Of a stretch of DNA of 64,000 bases, positions 1 to 14,300 are shown piece by piece. The position numbers and the translations under genes are program-made. Within the stretch, counting starts at the first letter, position 1. Each line of letters starts with the position of its first letter. Under the pieces are notes generated by a model. That model was not told where the DNA came from and did not search any database. It worked only from the letters and a program-made list of their open reading frames with translations. The stretch comes from Elysia marginata (Eukaryota > Mollusca > Gastropoda > Plakobranchidae): the NCBI GenBank assembly GCA_019649035.1, contig BMAT01009404.1:62999-126998 (forward strand), given 5' to 3'.

Positions 1-3000
1 GAGGGGGATTGGGAGGTAGAATACGCCAACTTAAAACATTTTTGGGGGAAGTGGGTGTCTATGTTATATTTTAGTTTTTACACTATTTCTGTATCTCAAC
101 GGCAGTAGACAAATCTCTTACAGAACGATGATAATACTAGAAAAAGATGACAAAAAGGCTTCGTTAGTTTCGTCAGTTTAGACAGAATGTTTATTCAGAG
201 AGATGTAAAAGTCCCCATTATGTTATCTAAAAATTCTTTTAAATGGATGAGACGTTCTGTTCTGTTCGCATTAAGCCTTTGTTTCGTTCAAAACTGGTTC
301 ATTTGTTTTGATGTCACTCGTATTATATATGCAAAAGAGCCAAACGATCAGCACTTCTTTGAATGACACCAAGTTACGAATGTCAAATAAATTAGCTTTG
401 CCCTTTGAATAGACGGTTAACTTTACTTCCAGCTTATCAAACGTTTCTTTATCTCCGTTAGAAACTCTTTTCAAACGCTAAAATTTGTTATCACCGGAGA
501 CACGAGGCGTTTAAAATGTCTTTTTTTTTGCTTTGAATGCTTTCAAAATTACTCTCCTTTCAAAGAGCAAAAAGACATGTAAGCCTTAAGACAGTTTGAC
601 CTTTTATATTTTGCTGAGAAGATAACTCTTTATCAGGTCAACCAAAGATCCGGTTTTATTTTTAATTTGATGAAGAAAAAAAGGTTATGTATTGCTTCAC
701 AAGTTGCACTTCCCTATCTAGACTCGTTACCCATTAAAAACTGGAAAAGGTGAAAAAGCCTACCACAACTCCCATCATAACCTATTTGTGTAATGAACCA
801 AACCATTTCATCAACTTACAATAACTTCATTATTACGAGCCCCTGTAGGCCTACCCAAACATCTACTCGTACTCCCTTACTAATCGCGACTCGACATGGA
901 AGGCGATTTACCCTAGAATTCGGAGTGACAATATTTGTGTTCCGTAGACTTATGTTATAGACTTAATGGTACCGTATCGAACAGGTCGAAGGATATCGAG
1001 AAAACGTTAACAACTAACAATAAACCGAGAAAGTCTTTTCCCGGCAACGCGTCGTTTGTAATAGTGGAGTCAAAGACGTGGTCTTTGTTGGAGTCGATCC
1101 ATTAGGGAGGACCTTGTGTGTTTAGTGCTTAGCTCATAAAATGCGGGACTTATTAAATGTAATGTGTAGGTCTAAAAAGGGCGTTTTGTTTTACCTCCTA
1201 TTGGTTTCATAAGTCTATTCAAAGTGAGGGCGTTTAGAAATGAAGCAATATTTGTATATTAAATTTTGTAAATTAAAAGGCATATAACGTCAGGTTTGTT
1301 CGCGCCTTAGTGACACATAACAAATTTCGTATCGATAGAAATACTGTGCCATTCTGCAATGCCATTACAAAGCACCAGGGGTAGGCCTAGACATTTAGAA
1401 GTTTCCAGACATCGTTCTGTATTTACGCACTATTGTTTTGACCGTCGAGGGGGGAAGGACTAATCTTGCTTTTTGCAGACCTACCATACAAATACATTGT
1501 AATTAGTTTGGCCGTGACAAATCCTCTTGGTGTAAAGTCTTTGTGGGCGTCGGCTGGCGGCTTTCATGTGGTCTCCTGTCTTCAGCTGATTGGTTTTGTG
1601 TTTGTATCCTGCAAGATGATTGTATCAGCGTAGCCTCATGGTCCACTGCCTTTCCTTAACCCTCGCCAGTGCAGTTCGCAGTTTTCAGTGGCCTCTCAAG
1701 AGACCCAAGGCAGCCCTTTTCCCACTAAGTGCCTCTTATCTTCCGTTATACTGTTAGTTGGTGGAATTTTTATCACAATCATTCTTAAAATAAAAGAACC
1801 CGAGAATTAGTTGGAACAGTATACGTTGTCACTATAGCTTTAGAATTGTATAACGATGAATCTTAAATTGACTTACAGAAAGGCAAGACATCCCAGAGCG
1901 TTTTTACCTAGCCCTCTAGTAAAAGAAACATTGTTGGCAAAGATTCACAGACTGTTGAGGCCTTCATTCATGTTTGTTGTGAAACTATAGACATTTTCTT
2001 GAATAAGCATAAACTTAAAAAGCTAAAAACTTAACAATAAAAAATGTTGGTTTTTTTAGAATTGTATCGATTAACAACACTTGTTCTATCCAAATAATAT
2101 AATGTGCTGTTTACCACAAACACGTCCGTGTAACGTACTTGTTCCTGCCTCTTTGTTGGTTTTACGAGTAAACACGTAAAACCATAATTATACTCTTGCA
2201 ATTTGATTTACATTGCTGGTCCCTGATACGGCAGCTTGCTATAACCGCAACTCTTCTTTTCCCCATTCAAACCATTGGTGGATACACGAATTCAAATCGA
2301 GTGACCGTTTACTTTGATTTTGGGCTTAAAAATATGCATAACCACAGAAACTAAATAGAAGAAAAAGAAGATAGGAGAGACAGAATGATTAAAATAAAGA
2401 CAACAAATCAATCTAGATGCACCTCCTTCTCTTAGATTTTATTCAGATTGGGAGAGGCATAAGGTTTATACCGTGAAACAATGTGATATTTCATTACAAT
2501 CACGTTCCAAAAATATTTGATTGACACGCTAAAACGGGTATAAACGTGTTTATGTAGGCCTAACATTTATGTTTGTAGATGTGGCTTTTGTTATTTTTGT
2601 TTTGTTTTGTTTTATTTGCCAGAAAACTAATTGCCCTTAAGAGTTATGATAAATACCTTTTGTCGTTTTTTTTGTCTTTACTACAAATTGCCTTTGAAAA
2701 TCATAATAGGTACTGCCACCTTTGTTTCAAAATAAAGTTAAGAAGAATGCAGAATAAGAAGAAACTCCTTACTGCCTTTCTTCTTCTTACAAGACACATT
2801 TTGTACTACTTGACAGGGTCGCATTGTTGTCAAAATATCCCCTATTGTTAAATGTCTTGTACTTTGTACCGATCTATTGATTCTTGAACCAGTTCGTACC
2901 CAAGCGTTGAAAAAACAACAAAACTATGGTGGTCCAATATTATTTGTCACACTCCAGGTCATCGCAATAACACCGTAACGGCAATCCTTCGTGGTACATA

Positions 3001-3703
3001 ATTGGAGACAGAACTTCACGTACCGAGCAAGACCTTCCGTACAAAACTCTTTTGTAGCCCCATAGGCATAAGCCTAGTCAAACTTCAATCAGACGTCCTG
3101 AGCTGTAGCAAATACATGTAGTTCTTTTTCTGAAGCTTACCCGATATTTATCATAACTGCGGTTTTTTTCATACTAAATACAACAAGACTTCAGAACAAG
3201 ATCTGACCTATAGAGCAAAAAAAAAAACAAAAAAACAACAAAACAACGAAAAACAAAACCGATGTTTATAATGATGTCATAAAGAAAAAAAAATCAAAAC
3301 GAATTATATTATTACGGTTTGCGATTCCTATAAATTTGAAGTGTCTAACACTACTACACAAACACTGTTGGGAAAAAGAGTTAGTAGCTGAGGGGTAGTG
3401 TATATATTGATATTCTTACTGGTCTATTTTTTTTGTCCCAAAAAGCCGCCCTGTATATGTTTGTTTTTATGACTTTCTGCCCTCTATGTTTTCAAGGTTA
3501 GTTTCAGGGCCAAGACTTACGTTTAACATTGCTAATGGTGTTCTGTAATGACGGGTCAATTATTCATAGTATGTGTTAACACTGCCTCAAACAACTCGCT
3601 CTGTGTTAGTCTTCGGATTGCAAGAGAATTTTGCCCTTTTTTCAGTAATTGAGGTAGATAAAAATAACCAGGCTAACATGAAATACACGCACTAAAAGAC
3701 AAA

Positions 3704-3811
3704 GAGAGTAACAGAGGGACGGATAGAGAGAGATAGAGAAAAAGAAAGTGAGAGAGAGAAGAAAGGGAGATGGAGAAGAAGAGAGAAAGATAGAGAAAAA
3801 GAGAGAGAGGA

Positions 3812-3844
<33 letters not shown>

Positions 3845-3870
3845 CAGACAAACAGACAGACAGACAGAGA
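3704..3870. repeat. GA-rich microsatellite with CAGA end
   Basis: An imperfect run of GAGA/GAAA units on the + strand ends in several CAGA units. The Leu/Ser-rich open frames read from its complement are low-complexity artefacts. Confidence 0.9.
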
Positions 3871-4078
3871 CTGTGCTTGGGGCAAGTACAAAATTACTGT
3901 CAAATTCGATAGCCCGCGTGACTCTTAAAATAACTCTTAAATACAACAACAGAATTCTGCAATAAAAAGATCAGCATATCAGTGTGCTCAACACATCCAT
4001 GCTGTTGTCCAAGTTTCTTTTCCCTTTTAGTGTATATTGAACTCACAATAGCATTGCTTAAATTCTTTTCATGAAGAG

Positions 4079-4185
4079 AACTCTATCTAAAGCATTTTTT
4101 TCAAAACACTCTTTCCGTTAAAGGTATTTATCTATACCTTTAACGAAAAGATTGTTTTGAAAAAAAAAATGCTTTAGATAGAGTT
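4079..4185. repeat. near-perfect hairpin (fold-back element)
   Basis: The left arm beginning AACTCTATCTAAAGCATTTT is repeated as its reverse complement at the right end (AAAATGCTTTAGATAGAGTT). Arms are about 50 nt with a small loop of a few bases near 4128-4133 and differ mainly in the length of an internal T/A run and a few substitutions. It is probably a fold-back MITE or recent inverted duplication; no transposase is present and no target duplication was recognised. Confidence 0.85.
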
Positions 4186-4701
4186 AAAAAAAGGCCTTGA
4201 ACGAGATATCTAAAGTACCTTTAAATTAGATTATAGTTACCTAACTGCCTTTGCTAAAGTCAAACGCAGAACAGAACGAGCCCTCTTGGAACCTTACATC
4301 ACCCTCCCTCTAGTCTTTACAGCAGCTTAGACCTAGCTTGCTTACTGTATTGAAATCTCAGAGCCAGACTTATCTAACTTTTTCTACAGTCAATGGTGGC
4401 GACTTTGAGACCCTTAATAAAAATTCTCATTCTTATGATTTTATAATGGATCTTTCTACAACTAGAATGACTAATAAATTCAAGAAGCGTAATGGCGACA
4501 TGGTATAAGCTATGATTTTTTTAGTTGCAGGGCGGTGGGTGCCGAAGCTGTTATAAGTCTATGGTTCAAATCATACCAAACGCAAATATTATTCGACTGG
4601 GCATACACACTTTAGCGTATTCCAACCCACTTCTAATTTTTCCATTCATTAAATCTTTCAATTTTCATCAAAGCACATTAAAATATGTTTTTTTTTTCCA
4701 G

Positions 4702-6019
4702 CGGTGGGCACCCTAGAAAAGTTCGCAGCTGTAGAGAACCACCATGTGGCCAAGCACGGCTTCGACTGCGACCATTTCACGCCAGAGCAGAGGCCACACT
4801 GTATCCGCTTCAACTATTCCCTGTGTGAGACGACGCCCGTGCATGCCCTCAGAGGAACAGACCTGTACCGGAAGGACGGTCAGAGTGGACCGTTCCTCTT
4901 CAAGCTCTGGCCAATCGCCCTCAAAGATGTTATGACGCCTCTGGATGTCGCTGGAGAAGAGACGGCGCCGGTCAAGGTTAATAAAATCTCAGTTATAAAT
5001 TTTCCTTGTTTCAAAAGTCTAGGCTACATTTCACTTTTAATATTGGGGATAGGGTTGATTCTTTTGTAAAATTGCTTTTATTAAGCCTTTCTGTTATGAG
5101 ATGAGCTGAAAAATTCTACACGACAGGGGATGGCAGAAGCAACTTTCAAGAACCAAGACATTGAAGTGTATTTTAAATCTACCAAATGGATTTTTTTGAT
5201 ATCTTGGCAAGAAAACATCCAGTTTACACAATTGAATGCACACTTTAGTATAAAGATGCAAAAAAAAATTTTTTTAATATCACCGTTTCATTCTTACAAA
5301 GGAAGATAACCATGACAGGTAAAAGAAATTTTTGTTTGCCGTTCTATGCATCGCCATGACATCAGTGTTAAAAGCCTACTAAGAGTAAGAGCAAGACTCA
5401 TTTAGGATATATTTTGCAAAATAGTAAGTTCTATAACATTTTAATATCTTAATGTATAATAGTGACCCTTATATCTGCTAAACCTATTTAATTTCATAAC
5501 CAAGCTAAGAAAAGACAATCAAAGTGTACCTGGTAATGATTCACTTCGCCAGAGTTTCCCTGCTCTTGCGCTTCAGCGACGCTCAAAACCACGCAAGTTT
5601 AGGGAGCGTCCGAAGACCATACACAGTATAGACCAAGCAGTACTCGAAGAGGCCCAAGCATTGGCTGATGGTCACAAAGAAAAGGCATCAGACGGGCCAC
5701 TGGGCGGCTCACTGTCTAAGTCACAACCATCAGTGTTGGTCAGTGTGGATACTTCTGGTGCAGGCTTCGAGCGCATGGCTTCCTTTAGACAGTCCCAGCG
5801 TGGTCTCCAAAACATTGGGGGTACTTTGGATCGTAAGAAACGCCGCAGGACAGTCTCTGGCGTCCCTAGCAACATCATGCAGGTTTGTCTTTTAAGGAGT
5901 CACAAATTGTACTTTTGGTCATGTTTTATTGGTCATTGGTATAATGGCTGTGTTTGTGGTGGTTGATGATGATGGTGATAATGATGGCAATGATGATGAT
6001 GATTAGGATGATGATGATG

Positions 6020-6081
<62 letters not shown>

Positions 6082-8288
6082 AATGAAAACAATCATGAAA
6101 GCAAGTGGCTGAATTTTTTTTCGCCTATTTCGTTTCTATCTTTGATGTATGAGCTATTGAAAGTCACAGCTAGAACTTGGAAACCCTGAGATGTACAACT
6201 TTACTTTTTTTTTGTATAGAACCTAGACTAATGTTGGAGTATTGTGTGACCCACTCTTCCTCATCCAAATTTACATGAACTCAGTGCAGATAGAAAAAAG
6301 TCAGTATGTTGAAGGAAACAGTTTGGGCGCTTAGTATAATGAGTGATTAGAGAAATTTAAATAATGATTAAATTATAATTTTATCTAATCTCTCCTTTTG
6401 TGCATTTCCCTGTAGTTTTCATAATAATGTGCCAACCTTCAACAAAACAAAACCAACGAATTTACTCCTAGACACAGTTATGTTAAAAACTCATCAATAG
6501 GCAAGAATGTGTCTCACTGAAATAGTAAATGTCTGTTCTTCTTAGGAAATCGAACAGTTTGAGCAGGAGCGACGGATTGACCGTGGTTCTCACCGGAAAT
6601 ATAGCTTGGATGACCTTGACCCTATTGATCTCGATGCGCGGGATAAAATCATGCAGCAGTACCTGCTAGACATTGATGCTGCCAGGGAGGAGCGCGAGGA
6701 AATCGCATACGCTGAGCAAAGGGAAGGAAGACTTCTAAAGTTCCTGCCTTGCCGCAGGTCCCGATCTCTACCACGCTGTGTGCAGATGATGGCGACGCCA
6801 CTTGAAGAAGGCAATAGCTCCACCCGGCGCTCAAAGCGCTTTTCGAAGTCTCCCCTGGCATCGCTTGGCCTGTCTCGGCTCTCATTATACACCAAACGTG
6901 GACAAAGCAACAGAAACAGCAGGTGTATGGATGAAGATGGCGACGAGATACGTTTGGAGCCACGTCAAACTTCGTCAGTTCTCGCTGAAAGTCGTCGGTA
7001 TTCAAGCAACGTCAGTCTTGGAAGTTCAGGCAGTGGGCAAGGACGGACAGCCAGGTCACTCGTGAGACGTGGATCAAGGTCGGGGAGTCTGAAGCGACAT
7101 AGTTTGCTTGGCGAGAAACTTCGATCACTGGTGAACAACACACTCCTCAGACCGAGGCCCAAGTCTCTGGATCTCGATGCTCTAGAAATTGAAGAGAGCT
7201 CTTCTCCCTCAAGGATCGCAGCCTCTTCACCCTCTGTGGCTGTCACCAATACAAGAACAGGAAGTGAGAGGGGCAGGAGAAGGCGAGGAAAGAAAGATCT
7301 CTCAGCTGAAAGATCATCGAGTCTAAGTAGGGTCACCTCATCAGCTACAGCTATAGGTTCGTTTTTTCTCTCTTTTTGTCCTTATATAGCATTAAATTTC
7401 ACGTATATACCTAGTAAATACACAGATTATTCAACATTCACACCATAATACGACAAAGGAAGCTTGCAGTTATTCTCTTGGGTTATTTCTGATATTGCGT
7501 CAGTGTTAATTTATGAAATTAATATACCAACTGCTAATCATCTTTTTATTTTGTTTGTTATATACGGTAATAAATTTAAAGTATATATTTGTTATACTAT
7601 AATAGGTCAATGAGTCTTCAGCAAAACGAAAGTTTGGAGGCCTTCCTTATTTATTGTATTGGAGTTTTTTAGCAGCCCATTTTTTGTGTCAATCAATGAC
7701 TCCTTAAGATCAAATGTTTTTGTTATTGGTTTAGCCTCGTGCAATAAGTGCTTGAGCAAGGCTAACTACACCATGAATAATGTATAAAATAAGATGTGTG
7801 TAGCTGTAATCAGTAAGAGATCCTTTTAAAGCACTGGTGAGAACTAGTACTTCAAACGTCTGATTCAGTCGACTTCCAAAAACTCTGCTTGAGATTGATT
7901 TTTTTATCATTTTTAACCTCAAAATTATTCATATCGTATTTTTTTTTGACAGTAACAATTTTCTATATACGTCAAATACTTTCAGAAAACACTCCCACTA
8001 CAGAAAGCCTCCCTCCTGCCTCAAGCAGTACATCTAGAGCAGTATCAAGAGATTCACAGATCGGGCCAGGCTCCTACTATTACTTTGACAGCAGTCACAC
8101 ACTGCCGCGTGCGCAGGCAAGAAAGTATGACTTCCCCTGGGACTCACTGCCCAAAGACTGGACTACGTCTGTGAAACTTCGGGAGATTTCCAAACGGCGC
8201 AAAGAAGATCGCCAGAGTTCATCTGGTATGAAATTCAATTAGACAAAGAGAAATAGGAGAAACAGAAAAAGGAACAGAAGAAAGAGAC

Positions 8289-8350
<62 letters not shown>

Positions 8351-11300
8351 CGAAAAAGAGATTAAATAGACAAAGAAAAGGAGAGAGAGAAGGGGGGACG
8401 GAGAGTAAAAGAGAGATTATTCAACACTCTTCTTTTTTTACTTAGACTCAGATTCTGTTAACACCTCTATCAATCAGTTTGACCCCTATTTTGTGCACTC
8501 TCTATATGACACATTCTTATATTATTATTTGCCTTTTTGTGTCTCGCAACCTGTTCAAATATTTCAGGTGATATAATTTTTACTGAACATGTAGTTGATA
8601 ATTTGAGTAATTCATTTTCATGACCTTTATCAAGTCAAAAGTTGCATGAAATTATGTCAAAATGTAGAATATAGAAAACAAATAAAAAAATTGACTCCTT
8701 TAAATACATTTACTCAAACTATAATATCCGATATCCTATCTCGTTTGCATTGATCGCCTGACATAGGCCTATTTATCTCCAAATCTCATCAACCGCTCTT
8801 TTCTACAGGCAACTGGAGCCAGAGCAACTTCAGCAGTAATCGGCAGTCACTGGAATCAGAAGCCGCCAAGTTTAGCAGTGGTGTGGCTGGTGCTCACTCC
8901 GGCTCGTCTTCCAGGCTCTCCCAGTACTCACAGGGCAAGGACTCTGGCAGGGGCTCACCTAGGTCTCTTCACAGGAGCAGGTTGGTTTTCTGATACAAGA
9001 CTAAAGCTAGTAATGTCTTTCATTCCTTCTAATTGAGTCAATTGCATTCATCTCATATAAACTTAAGGTTTTGACGTTTCTAATTGTAAAGGTTTCTGAG
9101 CTTCTTGACGTTGAAATTGCATTAATATATCATGATTCTCTGTTTTGGAGGATATACATGTATGGTAGTGAAAAAGAGAAAAAAACTTTTTCTTTTAAAT
9201 ATGTATTCCTCCATTTTAAATTACTCAAATCTTACTTATTAAGACTGGTCAAGACATAAGTATCAGCTTAACTTTTTTTATCCTTGTTTTTTATTGTATA
9301 AAAATGCTCTGATTACCTTTTAATATAACCTGGTTAAATTGAATGTTTGTTTTATTTTAATTGTACTTACACTTCTTTGCTTTTTTTCTTTTATAAAATA
9401 TAATGATATGTTGAAGTATGGATAATTTGAAACAAAATCGTTCCCATGGGTTTTAAAATATCCAGACTAGACTGAATTTATTTAGGAAATTTTTGAATGG
9501 AAAGATAACTCAACTGGTAGCTTTCCTGTCATTCTACATTGTATTTGATAACAAGACAAAGGCTGTGCCGAAAAATAATTCATTAACGATAGTTCTCATA
9601 TCAGACAAGACGGGAGCCCAACTTAATTTGAAAAAAATTAGAATGAGAGTTTACGTGTACATGCATCATATTTTAACTATCAGTCACTCATAATGCTGAC
9701 ACTAAAGATTTAAGGCTATGCTTTTAAGGCCTATTAATTATTCTAGGATTTTTAAAGGGACTTTATGGTAATATTTATTAGAAATTGTGTTTGAATTAGG
9801 AATAAAAAATTCTCAAACATAGATGAGAATCTGGTGATCATTTTAGTAGAAAAAGACCATGAACTTTTTTGATTGAAGTTTCTGCTGTAGTTTTCAGAGC
9901 GGTTTTTTAAATAATACTTGTTCAAAAAAAATATTTACAGCCAAGTTATTGATTATTGTTACTTCAGGCACGACCTCGACCCAGGTTATATGGGTGACGC
10001 TGCCAGCACTGAGTCTGTTGTGTCAAGTACTTCAACGGCTGCTGATGGCAGTTCCACTGTAGCTGAGGGCAGTTCTTGCAGTGGAGAGGACTGGTTACGA
10101 GCCCTTGCTGAGCGAGCTGCGAGCAGGGGAGATGTTACATCCACCAGTGCTGAAGCGCTTGCACAACTGTCTCGTGTGACTCGTCAAAATATCCAGAGTC
10201 TTGACCTCTTAGTGCCAGGAAGAAAGCACAACCTGCAATGTAACCGATCACCCCAGGAGATGGACAATGAATCCGTATACTCATTGGACCAGGAGGGCTT
10301 CTACACATCTTTCCACACTGACAGTGGATTAAAAAAGAGCACAGCTGATGACCTGGATGCTGAAGGGTTTGAGGAGGAAAAGCAAGATAGTTTGGCAAAT
10401 TATGATTTTGATAATGATCTAATTCTAGAGCCAAGAGGAATGCGAGAGTTCAAGCGTCTCCAAAGCAACTCCAGTACAAGCACCCTCGGGAGCATCATTC
10501 TAAAACCTCAACTGGACCAAGAGATTGGTCTATCCTCAACTTCAGTATCCTCGCCTGATCTTGTCTCTTTGTCTAGAGTCAAACCAGGTTTCAAACAGGA
10601 CTGTATTCCATCAGAATACGTCATGGACAATAACACAGAAGATGTTGTAGAAAATGAAGATAATGGGACACTTAAGGCAAGGAAAAGTAAGAACAGACCT
10701 CCCCCTCCCCCACCTCCAAGATCATCTAGTATCAACAGCACTCAACTTGCTCCAAATTGCAAAGACAAAGGAGATATGAGAAAAAGAAACAGCGATAGTA
10801 GTATAGAGAGTGCCAGCTGTGACATTCCACCTTCTACCCTACCAGCAGCTTCATTATCTCCTGATGAAGGATCAGACCATGAAACCATTTATGCTCGACT
10901 TAAGCTCAAGACAAGTATATCAGTACATACCTTCCCATCCTGGTGTACCGGCTTGGTGAGTGATGATGAAGACCAAGCCTCGCTCAAAATGAACCCACTC
11001 AGTGCCTCGCATGAACGGCTCCATGCAGAAGCTTCGGAGGTGCAGGAGATGTTCAACACAGGAAATGTCGGCAGCTTGCTTCATGGTAGTGCTAAAACAC
11101 CTGTAGTCCTCGATGAGATGGATTTCCCAGCTCACTCATGGCCAAGAGGAAAACGACCAGGCAGTCAGGCACCTTTTTTGCAGACGGGGATATTGAAAAC
11201 ACCAGAAAAGGAAAAAGTTAACAAAGGGGGCAACTTTAGTTCCAAAACTCTCAACTTTGATCCTGTGGTGAATCTGTTTGATGCTCGCACTCCACATGGT

Positions 11301-14300
11301 GTTCAGATGCCTTTGGCTTGCTTGTCATCCAGTGATGAAAGTGGATCTTCCCCACCCTCAGGTGGTAGGCCTATTGCTCATACAAAGACCAACTCCAAGG
11401 TAAGTTGTAACTTTGAAAATTGGCAGGAGGGAAAGAAAGAGCGAGTTTGGGGGAGGGAGATAGACATCAGGCAGACAGTGGATAAAATTGAAAGAGAAAA
11501 GAAGTAGAGAGTGGCAGGGGATAAAACAATGGAAATTAAGATAGAAAGAGATAAAAGAGGGGGTAGGAAGAAGAAAAAATTATAGCAGATACAGTTACAG
11601 GAAGATGAAATAGTAAGAGGAAAGTGAATGGGACACCGACAGAAAGAGAGACTACCAAAAATGGTTATACAATGTAGATATATATGTATGTGTACAGTTA
11701 AAAAGATTAAAGTGAAACTTAAAGGTAAAAACTTTCAAAATAATCGCTGAAAAAAGGACAATAATCCAAGCTGTAAATGAAAGATTGTAGTGTAAAAATG
11801 TGCACTTCATTTTTATTTTTTATTTTATGCATTACAAAAAGTAAAGATTTTACACAAAGGTTTCCCACAACTGTGATAATTTTTTTTAAAGAAAAACATC
11901 TCTTAAAACAGGAATGCAACCACTTTAACATTGATTTAATTGAAATATTTGGTAAGTGGTAAAATGATGTCTGGTGTGTTGAGGCAACCCCCCCTAAAAT
12001 ATAGAAACTGTGGTACTTTGAAAATAGTGGTCATCCTTTATGCATGCCATTGATACTATGGTAGTGTAATTTTCAATCTAAATTTTGCTGTTTGCTTTAT
12101 CCTCAGGCAATATTCTCACCCTTGACCACTTCATCTTCAATGTCACAGCGTCCTGCTTATGGAAAAGGTTATGCTGGAGAAAAAGCAGACATGAATCATC
12201 AGGGTAAAGAAATGCAGAGCATAAGTAGCAGCAAACACGATGTAAGCAAAACTAACAACAACATTAATTTGAGCAGTCCCAGTTTATTCAATTCAACCGG
12301 ATCTATGACGTCGATCAACAGTATAGATGCTACAAAATCTGGTAACTTGTCGAATCTAACTGGAAGCTGCAGTACCATCGCTCTCTCAGACATTGACTCC
12401 TCTAGCCTCACACATGTCAGTCTGGACGAAGTGGATGGGAACTCCACTACTTCTCCAGCCAGTTCAACACTTTCTCTGTGCTGGGACACTGATGGAACAC
12501 CTAATCCAACACCAGCTGCGACTCCCGCCCGCTCTCGGACATGTCACAATGGTGATGCTACATCCTCTGTCGATGACCAGGGTACCCTGTGTAAACATGA
12601 CGAGTCAGTTTCAAGCAGTGCCTTCTCTTCTGGTCAAAATACAACAACTGATATGCAAAACCTACATACCACGCAAACCAGTCAACCCAACTTAACTCAC
12701 AGTCACTCCAGAGTGCCAAGTATTGCAGATTCATGTTCATCATCAGCTAGTCAAACACCTACATTGACCCCCAGTCGTATCCCACCTATGGAACCTTTAG
12801 ATACTGTGTACATTCCAAAGAAGAATGACAGTAACAATAACAAAACTTCCATTTTCCAGTTTCCTGACGCAGCTACAACACTATCATCAAACTTTTTTCA
12901 GCATCCCCATCCCCAACTAATGTCTCATAGAGATCAGACATCTATTACTCTGTCATCTTCTTCCATCGGGAGTTCATCGCAAAGCAGAAATAACAGACGA
13001 AGAAGCAGCCCTGTTACGTCCAATAGTGGAAGAGGCCCTCATGCCCATGAAAATATGCAAAGCCAACATGGACAGAGCAGCCGGCGGCGCAGTGGAAGTA
13101 ATGATTTACTGAGTCCAGCAGATAGTGGATTTGGATCTCCTTCAGCACATACACAACCAAAGATGGCTGTTCAACCTTTTCAACATATTCCTCCTTCCAC
13201 ATCAACGCCTTCATCCATCATGGCTCAATCCTATAAAGGTAACAGCTCAATTGATCAACGCCAACCCAATTCCGCATCAATGCCATTTATTAAGCCGCAG
13301 CTATTGAGAGAAGCAAGGTTGGACAGCTCCAAGTTTGCAGGTAAAAGTGAAAATAGTTTGCAAGCTCCCCTCAATGCTTCCAATGCAAAAGATGTCCGTC
13401 ATGGATCTCGTCACTCCAGCCAGGAGTCTCTTAGCTCTCAGCACTCTTATAACTCTGCCAATCATGTTGTGCCAAAACTGTGTAAAACAGACCTATCCCA
13501 GCCTTCCATGAGGTCGGGAACTTCAAGTGAATCGCTTCACTCCAACAGTTCTGCTGGGAGATCAGATTCTTACCGTGTGGCTTTACTAGCGGAAGCGGAT
13601 CAGATCAGCCTCATCCAGGACAGAAACCCTGGCTTTCCACCGAATGCAAGAACTCTCCGCAGTAGCAGCCTAATTGAGAAGGTTCCAACAAATAATAAGT
13701 CTAGTATTGACAGGTCAAGGTCTTCATCATTAACATCCAACGAAGCTCCTACAAGCTCAACATTGTCATCTTCATCATCTCATCGCCCTCATCTAAGTAA
13801 GTCAATGTCTGCTCCAGCCACTTCATTGCATAACATGAACAAGACAAATAATTTTCATATAAACAATATGAAGAAAGGCAGTGGCACGGAGGGCGATCCA
13901 GTCAGCCGTGCAGACTCTTACAGATGTGCTATGCAAAGCTCACAGAGTGCCTTTCTTTATGGGGATGTTGTAGGTCGTAACAGCTCTTACCGTCTTGCCA
14001 CTCATGATGAAGATGACGATGGCATTGTAGTCAACCTTGCTTCAGGCAATAGTCGTATGGATGCCTGCAACATGTGGACTGGCAAGACAGGTAATTCTAG
14101 AGATTTGCGGCGTATGGGTATCACAGATGTAGATCAGCTCAAGAGCATTCCTTCTGCTAGTAGTGGAAGTGGAGCTCGATCCTCAGCAGACACTCAGCAT
14201 GCTAGGAAAAAATTTGGAGTCAGACCTGATGGGGCAGGAACATCCCATCATATGGGACGTCCAGGAAGTAACAGTGTGCCTGGGGTGACATTGAGGGACA

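Larger units (their letters stand above)
1..4701. other. non-coding stretch upstream of first visible NHS-like exon
   Basis: No exon with recognisable protein similarity is seen on either strand; open frames here are short or lie in GA-rich low-complexity DNA. Because the first visible NHS-like exon starts inside a codon, at least one earlier exon exists, so part or all of this stretch is probably intron. It contains the GA/CAGA repeat near 3.7 kb and the hairpin near 4.1 kb listed separately. Otherwise I see nothing assignable. Confidence 0.6.

Noticed and set aside
3642-3949. Three overlapping Ser/Leu-rich open frames on the - strand
   Set aside because: They are translations of the GA/CAGA microsatellite and have no splice or domain support.
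4525-4716. Possible extra NHS-like exon just upstream of the WHD exon
   Set aside because: There is an AG after a short T run near 4529, but the encoded residues do not resemble the family and the frame does not lead into the WHD exon cleanly.
6965-7336. Long open frame opposite the NHS-like exon
   Set aside because: It is the antisense shadow of the Ser/Arg-rich coding exon 6546-7356.
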